A DNA stretch of 64,000 nucleotides, taken from assembly GCA_026003755.1 (NCBI GenBank), contig BPHV01000001.1, positions 1,276,393-1,340,392 of the forward strand, in the 5' to 3' direction. This DNA is from Candidatus Roseilinea sp. (lineage in GTDB: Bacteria; Chloroflexota; Anaerolineae; J036; Brachytrichaceae). This document shows positions 34,735-45,451 of the stretch, piece by piece (the stretch's first letter is position 1; each line of letters opens with the position of its first letter). The notes under the pieces were generated by a model, which saw only the letters and a list, made by a program, of their open reading frames with translations, searched no databases and was not told the DNA's origin. Both the position numbers and the translations under genes were made by a program.

Positions 34735-36070
34735 TCGCCTTGTCCTGCCCCAGATAGCAGCCGACGGTCACGTTGTCGCGCGTGAGATACCGATTGGCGA
34801 CGCAAACAACATCCTCCGGCGACACCCGCATCAGCCGCTCTAAAAAGGTGGTGAACCACGTGTAATCCGCGATCACCTCGCTGAAACCCAGCCAGAACGC
34901 CTGGCTGGTCGCCGTTTCGGTGCTGAAGACCAACTGCGCCCGCGTTTGCTTGATCGCCGTGTCCAGCTCGGCGCGCGCCACGCCCTCGCGCTTCACCCGC
35001 TCCAGTTCCGCCCACACTTTCGCCTCCACCTCGGCGACTTCTCGGCCGACCATCACCGTCGCCTGCAAGGTGTAGAGAAAAGGGTCAATGGTCGGGACGA
35101 GTCCGCTGCCGACATCGGCCGCATAGCCGCCATCCACCAACGCCCTGCTGAGCCGGCTGCTGCGATTGTTGCCGCCTCCGCCGAAGAAGGACAATCCGCT
35201 TGCGCCGCACAGCACCGCATCGAGCGCAACGAACGCCATGTAGTCCGCGTGCGTCGCTGCGGGCGCGTGAAAGGCCAACGCGAGATAGTCGGTGTCGCCT
35301 TCCCCGCGCACCACGACGCGACGTTCGCCCTTCTGCGGCGGCTCAACGACGGCCACCGAGGGCGCCGGCGGCGCCGGCTTGAGCCGCCGATAGCGCCGCT
35401 CGATGTGCGCGAGGATGTCGCGCGCGTCGAAATCGCCGGCGACGGCGATCACCGCGTTATTCGGCGCGTAATACCGCCGATAGTAAGCATACAGATCGTC
35501 GCGCGTGAGCGCTTGCAAGTCACACGCATAGCCGATGATCTCGTGCCCGTAGGGATGCACCTTGAACGCCGCAGCCTGGATCTCCTCGCCCAGCCGGAAG
35601 CTGGGGCTGTTCTCGTATGTCTGCCGCTCGTTCAGGATGACGTCGCGTTCGAGCGCCACTGCGCGGCTGTCGAAGCGCGCGTTCGTCATGCGGTCGGCTT
35701 CCAGATCCAAAGCCAGTGTGAGTTTGTCCGCGGGCAGGGTCTCGTAGTACGTCGTGAAATCGAGCCAGGTGAAGGCGTTATTCACCCCGCCGTTGCGGCT
35801 GATCAGGCGGTCGAGGTCAAATTCGGAGTACCGGCGGGTGCCTTTGAACATCATGTGTTCAACCCAATGCGAGATGCCGGTGATGCCGCTGTGCTCGTTG
35901 CGTGAGCCGACGCGATACCACACGCTCAGCGCCGCAACCGGCGCGGCGTGCATCTCTTTGGCAATCACGCGCAGGCCGTTGGGCAGTTTGGCGCGCACGA
36001 TGCCATCGCCCGCGCGCGCGGCGCGCATGCGCGCCGGCTTGCCGCTCGTCTTGCTGCTTCGCTCTGCCAT
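34721..36070 (-). CDS. M16-family zinc metallopeptidase, catalytic subunit
   Basis: A 449-residue peptidase with inverted zinc motif HWVEH in GISHWVEHMMFKGTRR and the downstream Glu ligand in ALERDVILNERQTYEN. The N-terminus LPNGLRVIAKEMHAAPVAAL and VWYRVGSRNE are standard for M16B enzymes, which are typically heterodimers of an active and an inactive chain that degrade or process peptides. ATG at 36070 is chosen; the frame continues to a TTG at 36133 that would overlap the end of ugd. The catalytic domain complements the HxxEH-less partner encoded next. Confidence 0.93.
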   Translation of the reverse strand: MAERSSKTSGKPARMRAARAGDGIVRAKLPNGLRVIAKEMHAAPVAALSVWYRVGSRNEHSGITGISHWVEHMMFKGTRRYSEFDLDRLISRNGGVNNAFTWLDFTTYYETLPADKLTLALDLEADRMTNARFDSRAVALERDVILNERQTYENSPSFRLGEEIQAAAFKVHPYGHEIIGYACDLQALTRDDLYAYYRRYYAPNNAVIAVAGDFDARDILAHIERRYRRLKPAPPAPSVAVVEPPQKGERRVVVRGEGDTDYLALAFHAPAATHADYMAFVALDAVLCGASGLSFFGGGGNNRSSRLSRALVDGGYAADVGSGLVPTIDPFLYTLQATVMVGREVAEVEAKVWAELERVKREGVARAELDTAIKQTRAQLVFSTETATSQAFWLGFSEVIADYTWFTTFLERLMRVSPEDVVCVANRYLTRDNVTVGCYLGQDKANGGA

Positions 36071-36129
36071 ACAACCAGGCCACGGCTCGGTCAAAAAGAG
36101 GCGCGCCAGCCCACGCGCCACGTCGCTGC

Positions 36130-37461
36130 TCAATACCCTCGCCCGACGCCGCGATAGATAAATCCAAGTTCGCGCATCACGGGCGGATCGTATAGATTGC
36201 GCCCATCCACGATCACCGGCTGCTTCATGATTCGCTTAATGCGTGCCAGGTCGAGATTCTTGAACTCATTCCACTCGGTTGCCAGGATCAACGCGTCACT
36301 TCCCTCGGCCACCTCGTAAGCATCGGCACATAGTTTGACGTTGTGCAGCACTTTGGCCGCATTCGGCATCGCCACCGGATCGTAGGCTTTGACCGTGCCG
36401 CCCTCAGCTTGGATCATGCGGATGATGTCAATTGGCTGCGACTCGCGGATGTCGTCCGTGTTGGCTTTGAAGGCCAGGCCCAAGACGCCGATAGTCTTGC
36501 CCTCCAGCCGGTTCAGATGCGTGCTGTTGTTGCCCACCAACGCGCGCACCTTAGCCACGATGCTGCGCCGCGCGTCCGCGTTAATCTGCATGACGGCTTC
36601 GAGCAATTGAGGATGCTTGCCCTGCACGTTCGCCATGTGCGCCAGCGCCTTGACGTCCTTCGGGAAGCACGAACCACCGTAGCCCAAGCCGGCGTCCAGG
36701 AAGGCGCGGCCGATGCGCTTGTCATAGCCCATGCCGGCGGCCACCTCTTTCACATCGGCCCCGAGCGCCTCGCAGATGTTGGCGATCTCGTTGATGAACG
36801 AAATCTTCGTCGCCAAGAAGGCGTTGCTCGCATACTTGATCATCTCGGCCGTGCGCGGGTCGGTGATCATGATCGGACCGCGCAGCGGAAGATAGAGCTG
36901 CGCGACCTTTTGAGCCGCCTCTTCGTCTAATGAGCCGAGCACGATGCGATCGGGGTTCATGAAGTCGCTGAGGGCCGAACCTTCGCGCAGAAACTCCGGA
37001 TTGCTGACTACGCTAAACGGGATCGGCTTGGGCTGTTTATTCCTCACGATATCGGCTACCCAGTCGCCCGTGCCCACCGGCACCGTGCTCTTATTCACGA
37101 TGATCAGCGGATGATCCATGGTCTGGGCGATCATCTCGGCCGCTGCGCGCACATAGCGCAACTCGGCCTCGCCATCCACCCCCGTCGGCGTATTCACCGC
37201 GATGAAGACCAATTCTGCGGGAGCTTCTGGGCAGTTGAGCGCTTCGGCATACGAAGTGGTGAATGAGAGACGCCCGGCAGCGAGGTTGCGGCGCACGACT
37301 TCTTCCAGGCCGGGTTCGTAAATGGGCAAAATGCCCTGCTTGAGGTTCGCGATGCGTTCCTCGTTCACATCTACGCACGTGACGCGGTTGCCCAAATCGG
37401 CAAAGCACGTCCCTGTGACCAAGCCTACATACCCCACACCAATCACTGCGATGTTTTTCAT
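36130..37461 (-). CDS. ugd: UDP-glucose 6-dehydrogenase
   Basis: NAD-dependent enzyme of 443 residues making UDP-glucuronate for surface polysaccharides. It has the Rossmann motif [52 protein letters not shown], and [20 protein letters not shown] with the catalytic Cys. The C-terminal domain has [27 protein letters not shown] precedes the ATG. It follows asd by 22 bp. Genes for dTDP-rhamnose synthesis and polysaccharide export lie just across the divergent promoter. Confidence 0.95.
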   Translation of the reverse strand: MKNIAVIGVGYVGLVTGTCFADLGNRVTCVDVNEERIANLKQGILPIYEPGLEEVVRRNLAAGRLSFTTSYAEALNCPEAPAELVFIAVNTPTGVDGEAELRYVRAAAEMIAQTMDHPLIIVNKSTVPVGTGDWVADIVRNKQPKPIPFSVVSNPEFLREGSALSDFMNPDRIVLGSLDEEAAQKVAQLYLPLRGPIMITDPRTAEMIKYASNAFLATKISFINEIANICEALGADVKEVAAGMGYDKRIGRAFLDAGLGYGGSCFPKDVKALAHMANVQGKHPQLLEAVMQINADARRSIVAKVRALVGNNSTHLNRLEGKTIGVLGLAFKANTDDIRESQPIDIIRMIQAEGGTVKAYDPVAMPNAAKVLHNVKLCADAYEVAEGSDALILATEWNEFKNLDLARIKRIMKQPVIVDGRNLYDPPVMRELGFIYRGVGRGY

Positions 37462-37483
37462 GCGATGCAGCTCCCCTACTCAT

Positions 37484-38572
37484 TCATCCAATCAGACCCA
37501 TCCGCCAGGCGAGTTCGGCGTTCAGCACGCTGCCGCCTGCTGCGCCGCGAATCGTGTTGTGCGCCAGTGTGACAAATTTGACGCCACAATCGCCGAACAG
37601 CGGCTCGCGGCGCACCCGCCCCACGACCACACTCATGCCCCCGACCGGTGAGCCGGCCAGCCGGTCGCGCCGCGGCTGAGGGCGATCAGGCTCATCGTGG
37701 ACGATGATGGGACAGTCCGGCGCGCTGGGCAGTCCGGCAGTTTGCGCGCAGCGAAATTGGCGCATCACGCGCGCAGCCTCCTCCGGCGCGACGGGGCGCT
37801 CCGTCTCCACCGACATGGTCACCATGTGGCCGTCAATCACCGGCACGCGGTGGCAGTGCGCGCTCAGGCCAAAGCTGGCCTCTCGGATCACGCTCCCGTC
37901 CAAGCGGCCCAGCAACTTGCGCGCCTCGGCTTCTAATTTTTCCTCCTCATTTTTGATGTAGGGCAGCACATTGTCGGTGATATCCAGCGACGGCACGCCG
38001 GGATAGCCGGCCCCGCTGACCGCTTGCATCGAAACACAAAACACGCGCCGCACACCAAAAGCGTCGTGCAGCGGCCGCAGCGTCATCGCCGGCCCGCTCA
38101 CCGTGCAGTTCGTGTTACACACGATGCCGCCCGTCCACCCGCGCCTTTGCCGCTGATGGCGCAACAGATTTAAGTGCTCGGCGTTGACCTCGGGGATGAC
38201 CAGGGGCACATCCGGCGCCATGCGATGGTAGGACGCATTGGAAAACACCAGCACGCCGGCCTGAGCAAATGCCGGCTCGGCCACCGCCGCAATCTCATTG
38301 GGCAGCGCGCTAAAAACCACCCGCACGTCTGGCGCAGCGCGCAAAACAGCGTCGGGATCGGCAGCCAGCAGCGTCATGTCCCGCACCGCCTGAGGTATCT
38401 CGCCCTCCACAGCCCAGTGCGCGGCGTCAGCATAACGCTTGCCCTCGCTGCGGTCAGAAGCGGCTAAGGCAGCGATCCGAAAATTAGGATGCTCTCGCAG
38501 CAACTGGACGAAGCGCGCCCCGACAACGCCAGTCGCGCCAAGAATAGCCACGGGAACTTTGTTGGTGGACAT
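37484..38572 (-). CDS. asd: Aspartate-semialdehyde dehydrogenase (archaeal/fungal-type)
   Basis: NADPH-dependent enzyme of 362 residues for lysine, threonine and methionine synthesis. VAILGATGVVGARFVQLLRE is the nucleotide-binding start, CNTNCTVSGPAMTLRPL contains the catalytic Cys, VSGAGYPGVPSLDITDNVLP and AHCHRVPVIDGHM with the active-site His follow. The short spacing and SGAGYPG pattern match the archaeal-type group rather than E. coli Asd. MSTNKVPVA at 38572 is taken as start; the open frame begins at a TTG six bases upstream. First gene of the operon running through ugd and the M16 pair toward acpS. Confidence 0.94.
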   Translation of the reverse strand: MSTNKVPVAILGATGVVGARFVQLLREHPNFRIAALAASDRSEGKRYADAAHWAVEGEIPQAVRDMTLLAADPDAVLRAAPDVRVVFSALPNEIAAVAEPAFAQAGVLVFSNASYHRMAPDVPLVIPEVNAEHLNLLRHQRQRRGWTGGIVCNTNCTVSGPAMTLRPLHDAFGVRRVFCVSMQAVSGAGYPGVPSLDITDNVLPYIKNEEEKLEAEARKLLGRLDGSVIREASFGLSAHCHRVPVIDGHMVTMSVETERPVAPEEAARVMRQFRCAQTAGLPSAPDCPIIVHDEPDRPQPRRDRLAGSPVGGMSVVVGRVRREPLFGDCGVKFVTLAHNTIRGAAGGSVLNAELAWRMGLIG

Positions 38573-38654
38573 GCGCAAGGATGATACCGCAACCGCTTCG
38601 GCGATAATGCGCAGCGCAAGGGCGACTGGCCCTGGCGCTCAGTCATGTGAAGTC

Positions 38655-39560
38655 ATGAGGATTTTGTTAATCGGCGCAAACGGTCAGCTTGGACGAGACT
38701 TGATGGCGGCGCTCGCCCATCATGACGTGCTGGGCACGGTGCGCGGGGCGATCGCGGCAGATGATTCCGAGACCTACCGGCTTTCTCCCGTCGCGCTCGA
38801 CGTGTGTGACACGGTCGAGGTGCGCGCCACCATCGCCGGCTTCTTGCCCCATATCGTGATCAACTGCGCAGCGTATCACCGCGTAGATGACATCGAGTCG
38901 GACGCCTCGCAGGCGCTGGCCGTGAACGCGCTGGCGGCGCAGCGACTGGCGCTGGCTTGCCGCGAGCTGGACGCCGCGCTGCTACACGTCAGCACCGACT
39001 ATGTGTTCGACGGCGCCAAGCGCGCGCCGTACGTCGAGGCCGACCTGCCCAACCCGCTCAGCGCCTACGGAACCAGCAAGCTGGCCGGCGAGCTGCTCAT
39101 CCGCGCCGCATGGCGCAAACACTACATCGTGCGCACCTGTGGCTTGTATGGCCTGGCCGGCGCCAGCGGCAAAGGGGGCAACTTCGTCAACACCATGCTG
39201 CGACTCGCCCAAGAAGGCCAGCCCATTCGCGTGGTCAACGACCAGACCTGCACCCCGACGTTTACTCAGGACTTGGCCCGGCAGATCGCCCGGCTGATCG
39301 AAACTGAGGCCTACGGCGTTTATCACATCACCAACGCTGGAGCATGCACTTGGTACGAATTCGCTTGCGAGATCTTTCGCCTGGCCGGCCTGCAGCCGGA
39401 TGTGCGCCCCATCACCAGCGCGGAGTTCAACGCGCCGGCGCGCCGCCCGCCCTACTCCGTGCTAGAGAACGCCGGCCTGAAGGCGCTGGGCATAGACCAA
39501 ATGCGCCACTGGCGCGAGGCGCTGGCGGAATACATCTCGCTGAAGGTAGCCCAGAGGTGA
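38655..39560 (+). CDS. rfbD: dTDP-4-dehydrorhamnose reductase
   Basis: SDR-type reductase of 301 residues making dTDP-L-rhamnose. ILLIGANGQLGRDLMAALA is the NAD(P) motif, DYVFDG and AYGTSKLAGE supply the YxxxK catalytic pair, and NDQTCTPTFTQDLARQI is the conserved RfbD segment. Other genes of dTDP-rhamnose synthesis are not seen. It is followed at 125 bp by the export ATPase, so both probably serve the same cell-surface polysaccharide. Start at ATG 38655; a longer open frame begins at 38439 but overlaps asd. Confidence 0.93.
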   Translation: MRILLIGANGQLGRDLMAALAHHDVLGTVRGAIAADDSETYRLSPVALDVCDTVEVRATIAGFLPHIVINCAAYHRVDDIESDASQALAVNALAAQRLALACRELDAALLHVSTDYVFDGAKRAPYVEADLPNPLSAYGTSKLAGELLIRAAWRKHYIVRTCGLYGLAGASGKGGNFVNTMLRLAQEGQPIRVVNDQTCTPTFTQDLARQIARLIETEAYGVYHITNAGACTWYEFACEIFRLAGLQPDVRPITSAEFNAPARRPPYSVLENAGLKALGIDQMRHWREALAEYISLKVAQR

Positions 39561-39685
39561 GGCGCACGGCCGCCGGCTCTGGGCGCGCAGCGCATCGGGC
39601 ATCCGCAGGCCAGCCGGCGCCTTCGCGTCCGGCGCAAGACCCGCCGATCTGTTAAACTTGCGACTCGATCGTTTGTCGGGAAAAA

Positions 39686-41005
39686 ATGTCCAACGCCGTC
39701 GAGTTCCACAACGTCTCAAAATCCTTCCGCATAGATCGAGACCGGCCGCGCACCTTCCAGGAGCTATTCATTCAACTCTTTCGGCGCAGCCGACGAGACG
39801 CCAATATCTTCTGGGCGCTGCGCGACGTGAGCTTCACCATAGAACGGGGCAGCAGCGTTGGCCTGATCGGCACAAACGGCGCCGGCAAGAGCACGACGCT
39901 CAAACTCATCAGCCGAATCATCCAACCGACGCACGGCCAGATCACGGTGAACGGCCGGGTGACGGCTTTGTTGGAGCTGGGCGCCGGCTTCCATCCAGAG
40001 TTGAGCGGCCGCGACAACATCTACCTGAACGGCGCGGTGATGGGGCTGTCGCGGCGCGAGATTGCGCGCAAGTTGGATGAAATTGTCGAGTTTGCCGAGA
40101 TCGAGGATTTTATTGATGTGCCGGTGAAGGATTACTCCAGCGGCATGTATCTGCGGCTGGCGTTCTCGGCGGCGGCCCATCTCGATCCGGAAATTCTGCT
40201 GCTGGATGAAGTGTTTGCCGTCGGCGATCAGGGCTTTCAGCAAAAGAGCCAGGAGCGTATTCAGGAGCTGCGCAAGCGCGGCATCACCATTCTCTTCGTC
40301 TCGCACAGCATGGAGGCCGTGCTGCAAACCTGCCAGCGCGCCATCTGGCTGGAGCGCGGCCGGGTGCGGGCCGCCGGCGATGTATCTGCCGTTAGTGCAG
40401 CCTACTATGAAGATACGCTGGTGAGGATGGCCAAGAAGCAGGTAGCCAAAGCAACAACGCCGGAGAAACAGCTCGCCGACCAGCAGAAACGGCTGGGCAG
40501 CGGCGAGGCGCGCGTCGAACGGGTGGAGTTCATCGACGCCGATGGCCGTTCGACCCGTTTCACTCACACCAACGCCCGCCTGACCGTGCGAGTGCACTAT
40601 CACGCGCGCGAACGGGTGGACAAGCCGCTGATCGGCGTCGCGTTTTACCGCGCCGACCAGCGCATCCGCATCGCCGGGCCGAACAACACCACGCAGCCTT
40701 ACAAGATTCCCTACATCGAGGGATCGGGCTATGTGGATTACACCATCGCACGATTGCCCTTCCTGCCCGGTGAGTATGTCCTGGACGCAGCGATCTACGA
40801 CTGGGACGACACTCATCGCTACGATTACTGGAACGAATGCGCACGGTTCACAGTGCTGCCCGGCGGCACGCGCGAGCGATACGGGCTCATCGCACTGGAA
40901 GGGCAGTGGCATCATCCCGGTTTCGAGGATGCGGGGATGAACGTGCCGGCGCGCGCGCATGAGCGCAGCAACGGCGCGTTTGAAATGATGCGGCCTGAAC
41001 GGTGA
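39686..41005 (+). CDS. Polysaccharide export ABC transporter ATP-binding protein (Wzt/TagH-like) with C-terminal carbohydrate-binding domain
   Basis: Cytoplasmic ATPase of 439 residues for export of an undecaprenol-linked polysaccharide. Walker A is GTNGAGKSTTLKLISRII, the signature region is YSSGMYLRLAFSAAAHLDPE, and Walker B is ILLLDEVFAVGD. VTALLELGAGFHPELSGRDN is characteristic of Wzt/RfbB proteins. Residues 265-415 form the extra Wzt C-terminal domain, which in Wzt of E. coli O9a binds the glycan end before export. The cognate Wzm permease is not in the window. The gene is followed at once by a broken glycosyltransferase gene. Confidence 0.93.
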   Translation: MSNAVEFHNVSKSFRIDRDRPRTFQELFIQLFRRSRRDANIFWALRDVSFTIERGSSVGLIGTNGAGKSTTLKLISRIIQPTHGQITVNGRVTALLELGAGFHPELSGRDNIYLNGAVMGLSRREIARKLDEIVEFAEIEDFIDVPVKDYSSGMYLRLAFSAAAHLDPEILLLDEVFAVGDQGFQQKSQERIQELRKRGITILFVSHSMEAVLQTCQRAIWLERGRVRAAGDVSAVSAAYYEDTLVRMAKKQVAKATTPEKQLADQQKRLGSGEARVERVEFIDADGRSTRFTHTNARLTVRVHYHARERVDKPLIGVAFYRADQRIRIAGPNNTTQPYKIPYIEGSGYVDYTIARLPFLPGEYVLDAAIYDWDDTHRYDYWNECARFTVLPGGTRERYGLIALEGQWHHPGFEDAGMNVPARAHERSNGAFEMMRPER

Positions 41006-41008
41006 CGC

Positions 41009-41834
41009 ATGACACGACTGCTGATCATCAGCCACGACATCATCGGCGAGCGCATGGCCGGGGTGGGGATTCGATACTGGGAGATCGCGCGCATTAGCCC
41101 AAGATGCCGCCTTGCAGGTGACACTTGCTGCGCCATCCGGCTCTGCTGCTAACAGCAATTTTGGCGGCCAGTTCATGGCGTACGACGAGAATCTCAGCCG
41201 GCTCGGCGAGGCGACTGCTCACAGCGATGTGATACATGACCTGGCAGTGCCGCGCGGCGCTGTCGCAATTCGCCAAGCCGGTAGTTGTGGACGGATATGA
41301 CATCACACTGCCGGAGCACCTTGCGCTTGACCACCCAGCCGTTGGATTGCGTGAACGCCTAACCTGGCATGCTGAATATCAGCGCATTGTTCCTGGCTGC
41401 CACAGAGCGCCAACGCGATTGGTGGCTGGGGATGCTGGCGGCCGCCGGCCGAATCAACCCGCTCACCTATCGCGCTGATCCGACCTTGCGCCAACTCGTT
41501 AATGTGTTGCCCTATGGCCTGTCGGATGATCCACCGACCCACACCCGCCCGGTGATGCGCGGCGCGATTACTCAAGACAGGATTGTTGGGAATGGTCGGA
41601 TCCGTTGACGCTCATTCGCGCGGCGGCGCAGATCGCCTCGCGGCGGTCTGATGTGAAGTCTGGAGGCGCACGTTTCGGCCTGCACACGCGTGCTGAGCTA
41701 TCTGTGGGCCGGCTTGCCGGTGGAGCGAACCTACGCGCTGCTCGCCCGCTACGCCGGCGGGTTGGGCAGCAGAAGCAATCGGTGCGTGGCAGCAAGCGCG
41801 CCGCGTGTTGGTGCGAGAGAAGTTCAAGCGATAA
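41009..41834 (+). pseudogene. Disrupted glycosyltransferase gene
   Basis: A glycosyltransferase coding region that changes frame several times. It opens with MTRLLIISHDIIGERMAGVG, then needs a shift near 41095 to read VTLAAPSGSAANSNFGGQ, another near 41260 (LSQFAKPVVVDGYDITLPEH), another near 41370 (SERQRDWWLG-type motif, here ATERQRDWWLGMLAAAGR), and more near 41590 to reach DPLTLIRAAAQIASRR and SYLWAGLPVERTYALLARYA. The last readable piece ends at a TAA at 41832. Total length is shorter than an intact member, so some sequence is also deleted. Probably co-transcribed with the export ATPase. True decay or sequencing error cannot be separated here. Confidence 0.75.
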
Positions 41835-41938
41835 CTTAGCAAAGAACAACCTCTCGCCGTCGTCCGGCGCGCCGCGACGGGCGCAGCGAAGTCTGTGCTG
41901 CGCCCGCTCACGCGCAGGGGCCGCAAGACAGGCCGTGC

Positions 41939-43462
41939 CTACAGCTTGATTGTGACCGCCTTAAGCTCGGTGAAAGCTTCCACGCCCTCTTTGCGAGAAC
42001 TCACGTCCCATGCCGGACTGCTTGAAACCGCCGAATGGCAAGTTCGGATCGAACACGCCGAAGCAGTTGATCCAGACCGCGGCCGGCGTTTAGGCGCGCT
42101 GCCAGCGTATGCGCGCGGCTGATGTCACGGGTGAAGATCGTCGCCGCCAGGCCATAGTGGGTCTGGTTGGCGACGGGCGCAATCTCATCAGGATTCATCA
42201 AACGGCATGGCAACCAGCACCGGGCCGAAGATTTCTTCACGCACGATGGACATCTCCGGTGTGGTGTGAGTGAAAATCGCAGGGGCCACAAAATTGCCGG
42301 GCACATCTTGGAGCAAATCGGGACCACCGATGACCAGCTTCGCTCCACTGCGCAGCCCCTGGTCTATGTAGCTCAAGACGCGCCTTTTTTGCTCGCTCGT
42401 GACTAACGGACCGAGCTGGGTGCTTTCGTCCAGGCCGATGCCGATGCGCTAGCTTCTGCGCATATTCGGCGACGCCCTCAAGCACGCGGTCAAAGGGAGC
42501 GGCGGCTGCACGTATAAGCGCGAACCGGCGTTGCACACTTGTCCGCTGTTGTTGAAGGATGGCGGCGGCGGCCTGTGGGAATAGCCTCGCCCATATCGGC
42601 ATCATCGAAGATGATCGTTGGCGACTTGCCGCCCAACTCCAGCGTGAGGCGCTTCAAGTTGGACCGTCCTGCCGCCTGCATGTTGAGTTTGCCCACGGCC
42701 GTCGAGCCGGTGAACGAAATTTTGTTCACATCCAGTGTGTTCGGCCAACGCTGCTCCGGCGGGACTCGCCCAGGCCGGTGACGATGTTGATCACACCGGG
42801 CGGGAAGCCGGCTTCGGCGATCAACTCGGCCAGGCGTAGATTCGCCAGCGAGGCCTGTTCGGCGGGCTTCACCACGGTCGTGCAGGCCAGCCGCCAAGGC
42901 CGGGGCGATCTTAAAGGAGACCTGGGCTAGGGGATAGTTCCACGGGATGATGCAGCCCACTACGCCGACCGGCTCGCGGGCGAACGTAGGAGAAGAACGC
43001 GCCGCCGGGCGGCAAACTGAGATCAAGCGTTTTGCCGTAGAGCTTCGTGGCCCACCCTGCGTAGTAACGCCACAGGAAGACCGTGAAGGGCACGTCAATG
43101 GCGCGGCGCGCTGGTGATGGTCTTGCCCACGTCCAGCGACTCGATTTGCGCAAATTCCTCAGCGTGTTGCTCGATCAGGTCGGCCAGCTTGAACATGCAC
43201 GCGGCGCGTTGCGTGGGCGACATGGCGCGCCATTCGCCCTCGAATGCGGCGCGCGCCGCGCGCACGGCGGCGTCAACGTCCGTCGCATCGCCGCGCGGGA
43301 ATGTGATCGAGCACGCCGCCGGTTGGCCGGGTCTTCGGTGGGCATGGTCTTGCCGGAGGCCGGCTCGACAAACGCATTGTTGATGAACAAACGCTTAGGA
43401 CGCTTCAAAAACGCCTGTACCTCAGGCAGCAAGGGGATGGGATTGTTAGCAATCGTTGACAT
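41939..43462 (-). pseudogene. Aldehyde dehydrogenase gene with multiple frameshifts
   Basis: NAD-dependent aldehyde dehydrogenase spread across several frames. The start MSTIANNPIPLLPEVQAFLK is followed, after shifts, by [73 protein letters not shown] with the catalytic Cys, MSIVREEIFGPVLVAMPFDE and [15 protein letters not shown] at the end. All family blocks exist, in order, so only single-base errors or small deletions separate it from a working enzyme. It lies 18 bp behind the zinc alcohol dehydrogenase gene, which suggests that alcohol is oxidised to acid in two steps. Confidence 0.85.
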
Positions 43463-43480
43463 GGCTGTTCGGACGCGGAT

Positions 43481-44538
43481 TTACATCCAGGGTGAGACGA
43501 TGATCTTCACGTGCTCGTCGGTGTGCTCCATCAGCTCGCGGTAGCCAACATCCACCAGACGATCGAGGCTAATGCGCGCCGTGATCATATCGCTGGCCCG
43601 CACGTTGCCCTCGGCGATCAACTGAATGGCCGGCGCGAACTCGCCGCAGTACGCCACCGTGCCGATCAGCACGCGCTCGTTGAAGCCGATCTCGTTGACG
43701 AACAGGCGGAAGGGCGTATTGGTCTGGCTGACGAGGCAAATGCGCGCGCCTTTGCGCGTGTTGCGCACTGCCGTTTGGTAGGCGGCATCGTTGCCGCCGC
43801 ATTCAAAGGCGATGTCGGCACCGAGCTGATTCGTAAAGTTGCGGATTTCGCGCTCCACGTCGTCGTGGCGTGGATCCAGCGCGATGGTCGCGCCGAATTC
43901 GAGCGCCATCTCGCGCCGCTTGCGGGCCGGCTCGACGACGGCAATGCGGTTGATGCCGGCGGCGCGCAGCACTTGCAACACGGCCAAGCCGATCGGCCCG
44001 GCGCCCACCACCAGTGCGCGTTCGCCCAGCAAGGGCTTGACGTGATTGACGGCGCGCACAGCCACAGCCGTCGGCTCGACTAAAGGTGCGGCTTCCCAGC
44101 TCACCCGCGGATCTAGGGGATAAAGTTGATAGACAGGGGCGCACACGGTCTCGGCCAAACCGCCGGGCGCAGAGAACCCATGAAAGGCTAGCCGCTCACA
44201 ACGGTTGTACTCATGTCGTTGGCAGTAGTAGCACTCATGGCAAATGTGATACCCCTCCAGCGCCACCCGGTCGCCCACCGACCAGCCGGTGACGCCCTCC
44301 CCCCAGGGCGATGATCTCGCCGGCGAACTCGTGGCCGATGATCACCGGCGCGCCATAGCCTGTGAGGGGATGTGGCTCTTTGGCGATAAACATCGGCCCT
44401 TCGAGATACTCGTGCAGATCGGTGCCGCAGATGCCGCAGTAATGCACTTTGAGCTTGACCTCACCCGGTCTCGGCGCACACTCCGGAACATCTTCGATCC
44501 GCACATCACGTTGGTCGTGCCATCGTGCTGCCTTTCAT
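43481..44538 (-). pseudogene. Zinc-dependent alcohol dehydrogenase gene (threonine/butanediol dehydrogenase-like) with two frameshifts
   Basis: Medium-chain zinc dehydrogenase. The ATG at 44538 reads MK, then one extra G must be skipped to read AARWHDQRDVRIEDVPE. GEVKLKVHYCGICGTDLHEY carries the catalytic-zinc Cys and APVIIGHEFAGEIIALG the His-Glu pair. A second +1 shift lies in a run of six G (near 44300, minus strand), after which GWSVGDRVALEGYHICHECY continues to the end, with the four structural-zinc Cys and the Rossmann motif LVVGAGPIGLAVLQVLRAAG. The long second part (265 codons) is intact. Homologues include (R,R)-butanediol, sorbitol and L-threonine dehydrogenases. Confidence 0.85.
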
Positions 44539-44569
44539 CAGCGATCACACCTCCTTCAGGGTGCGCGGC

Positions 44570-45451
44570 CTATTTCACGCTGCCACGCGTCAAGCCATGA
44601 ATTAAATAACGTTGAAAGAACATCGCCAGCACATATACCGGCACGATGCCGGTGAGCGCTGCCGCAGAGATCTCTCCGAATTGCAGCCCGTGCTCGCCCT
44701 GAAACTCGGAGATGCCGATCGGGAAGGTCTGCGAGCGCAGACTGTAGGTGAGGATCAACGCAAACAGGAATTCGTTCCACGACAGGATGAGGCAAATGAT
44801 CGCCGTAGCGACCAGGCCGGGCAAGATGAGTGGGATGACGATGCGCAGCAGCACGCCCCAGTGAGAGGCGCCGTCCATCTGCGCCGCCTCCTCAATTTCC
44901 AAGGGCAAGCTGCGCACAAAGTCCATGAGCATCCACGCGGCCACTGGCAGGGTTGGCGACCATGTGCAACAGGGCCAACCCGAACGGCTGATCGACCAGG
45001 CCGACAGAGCGCATCAGCATAAACACGGGCACGCTGATCACGATGGGCGGGGCGACGTAGGTGCCGAGGATCCACGACGGTAGCCATCGCCCGCCGGCGC
45101 GAAAGCGCACAATCGCGTAGCTGGCCGGCACGGCGACGAGCAGCGTCATGGTTGTGCTCATGATCCCGACGAGGAGTGAGTTCCCCAGATAGCGCGGCAA
45201 TGGCACGTCTCCGAAAGGCGCGCCTCCCAGTTCACCAGAAAGATCCCCTCAGAGGGGAGTAGGCTGCCGGAAACGCGGATCTCGATGGGCGACTTCAACG
45301 AAGTCGTCAGCATGAAGATCAGCGGGATGAGCGTGAACGCCAGCAGCAGCCCGACTGTTACCCAGCGCAGCAGGTGCATGACCGCGCGCATCGGGTGCAG
45401 TGGCTTCGCCGGTCGCTGGCGAAGCGGTGAGGAGATCGCTCGTTCGGTCAT
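44570..45451 (-). pseudogene. Sugar ABC transporter permease, MalG type, with two frameshifts
   Basis: The N-terminus (MTERAISSPLRQRPAKP, then TM1 and MLTTSLKSPIEIRVSG) breaks near 45225, where the frame must shift to continue as VPLPRYLGNSLLVGIMSTTM. A second shift near 44950, an extra C within CCC, is needed to join LALLHMVAN to VAAWMLMDFVRSLPLEIEEA. The EAA loop (EEAAQMDGASHWGVLLRIVI) and C-terminus FFQRYLIHGLTRGSVK are present. The ATG overlaps the stop of the MalF-type gene as ATGA. All six spans can be reconstructed. Confidence 0.85.

Noticed and set aside
34946-35905. Long plus-strand open frame antisense to the M16 catalytic gene
   Set aside because: It mirrors a high-GC coding gene whose zinc motif is clear; the antisense translation has no family features.
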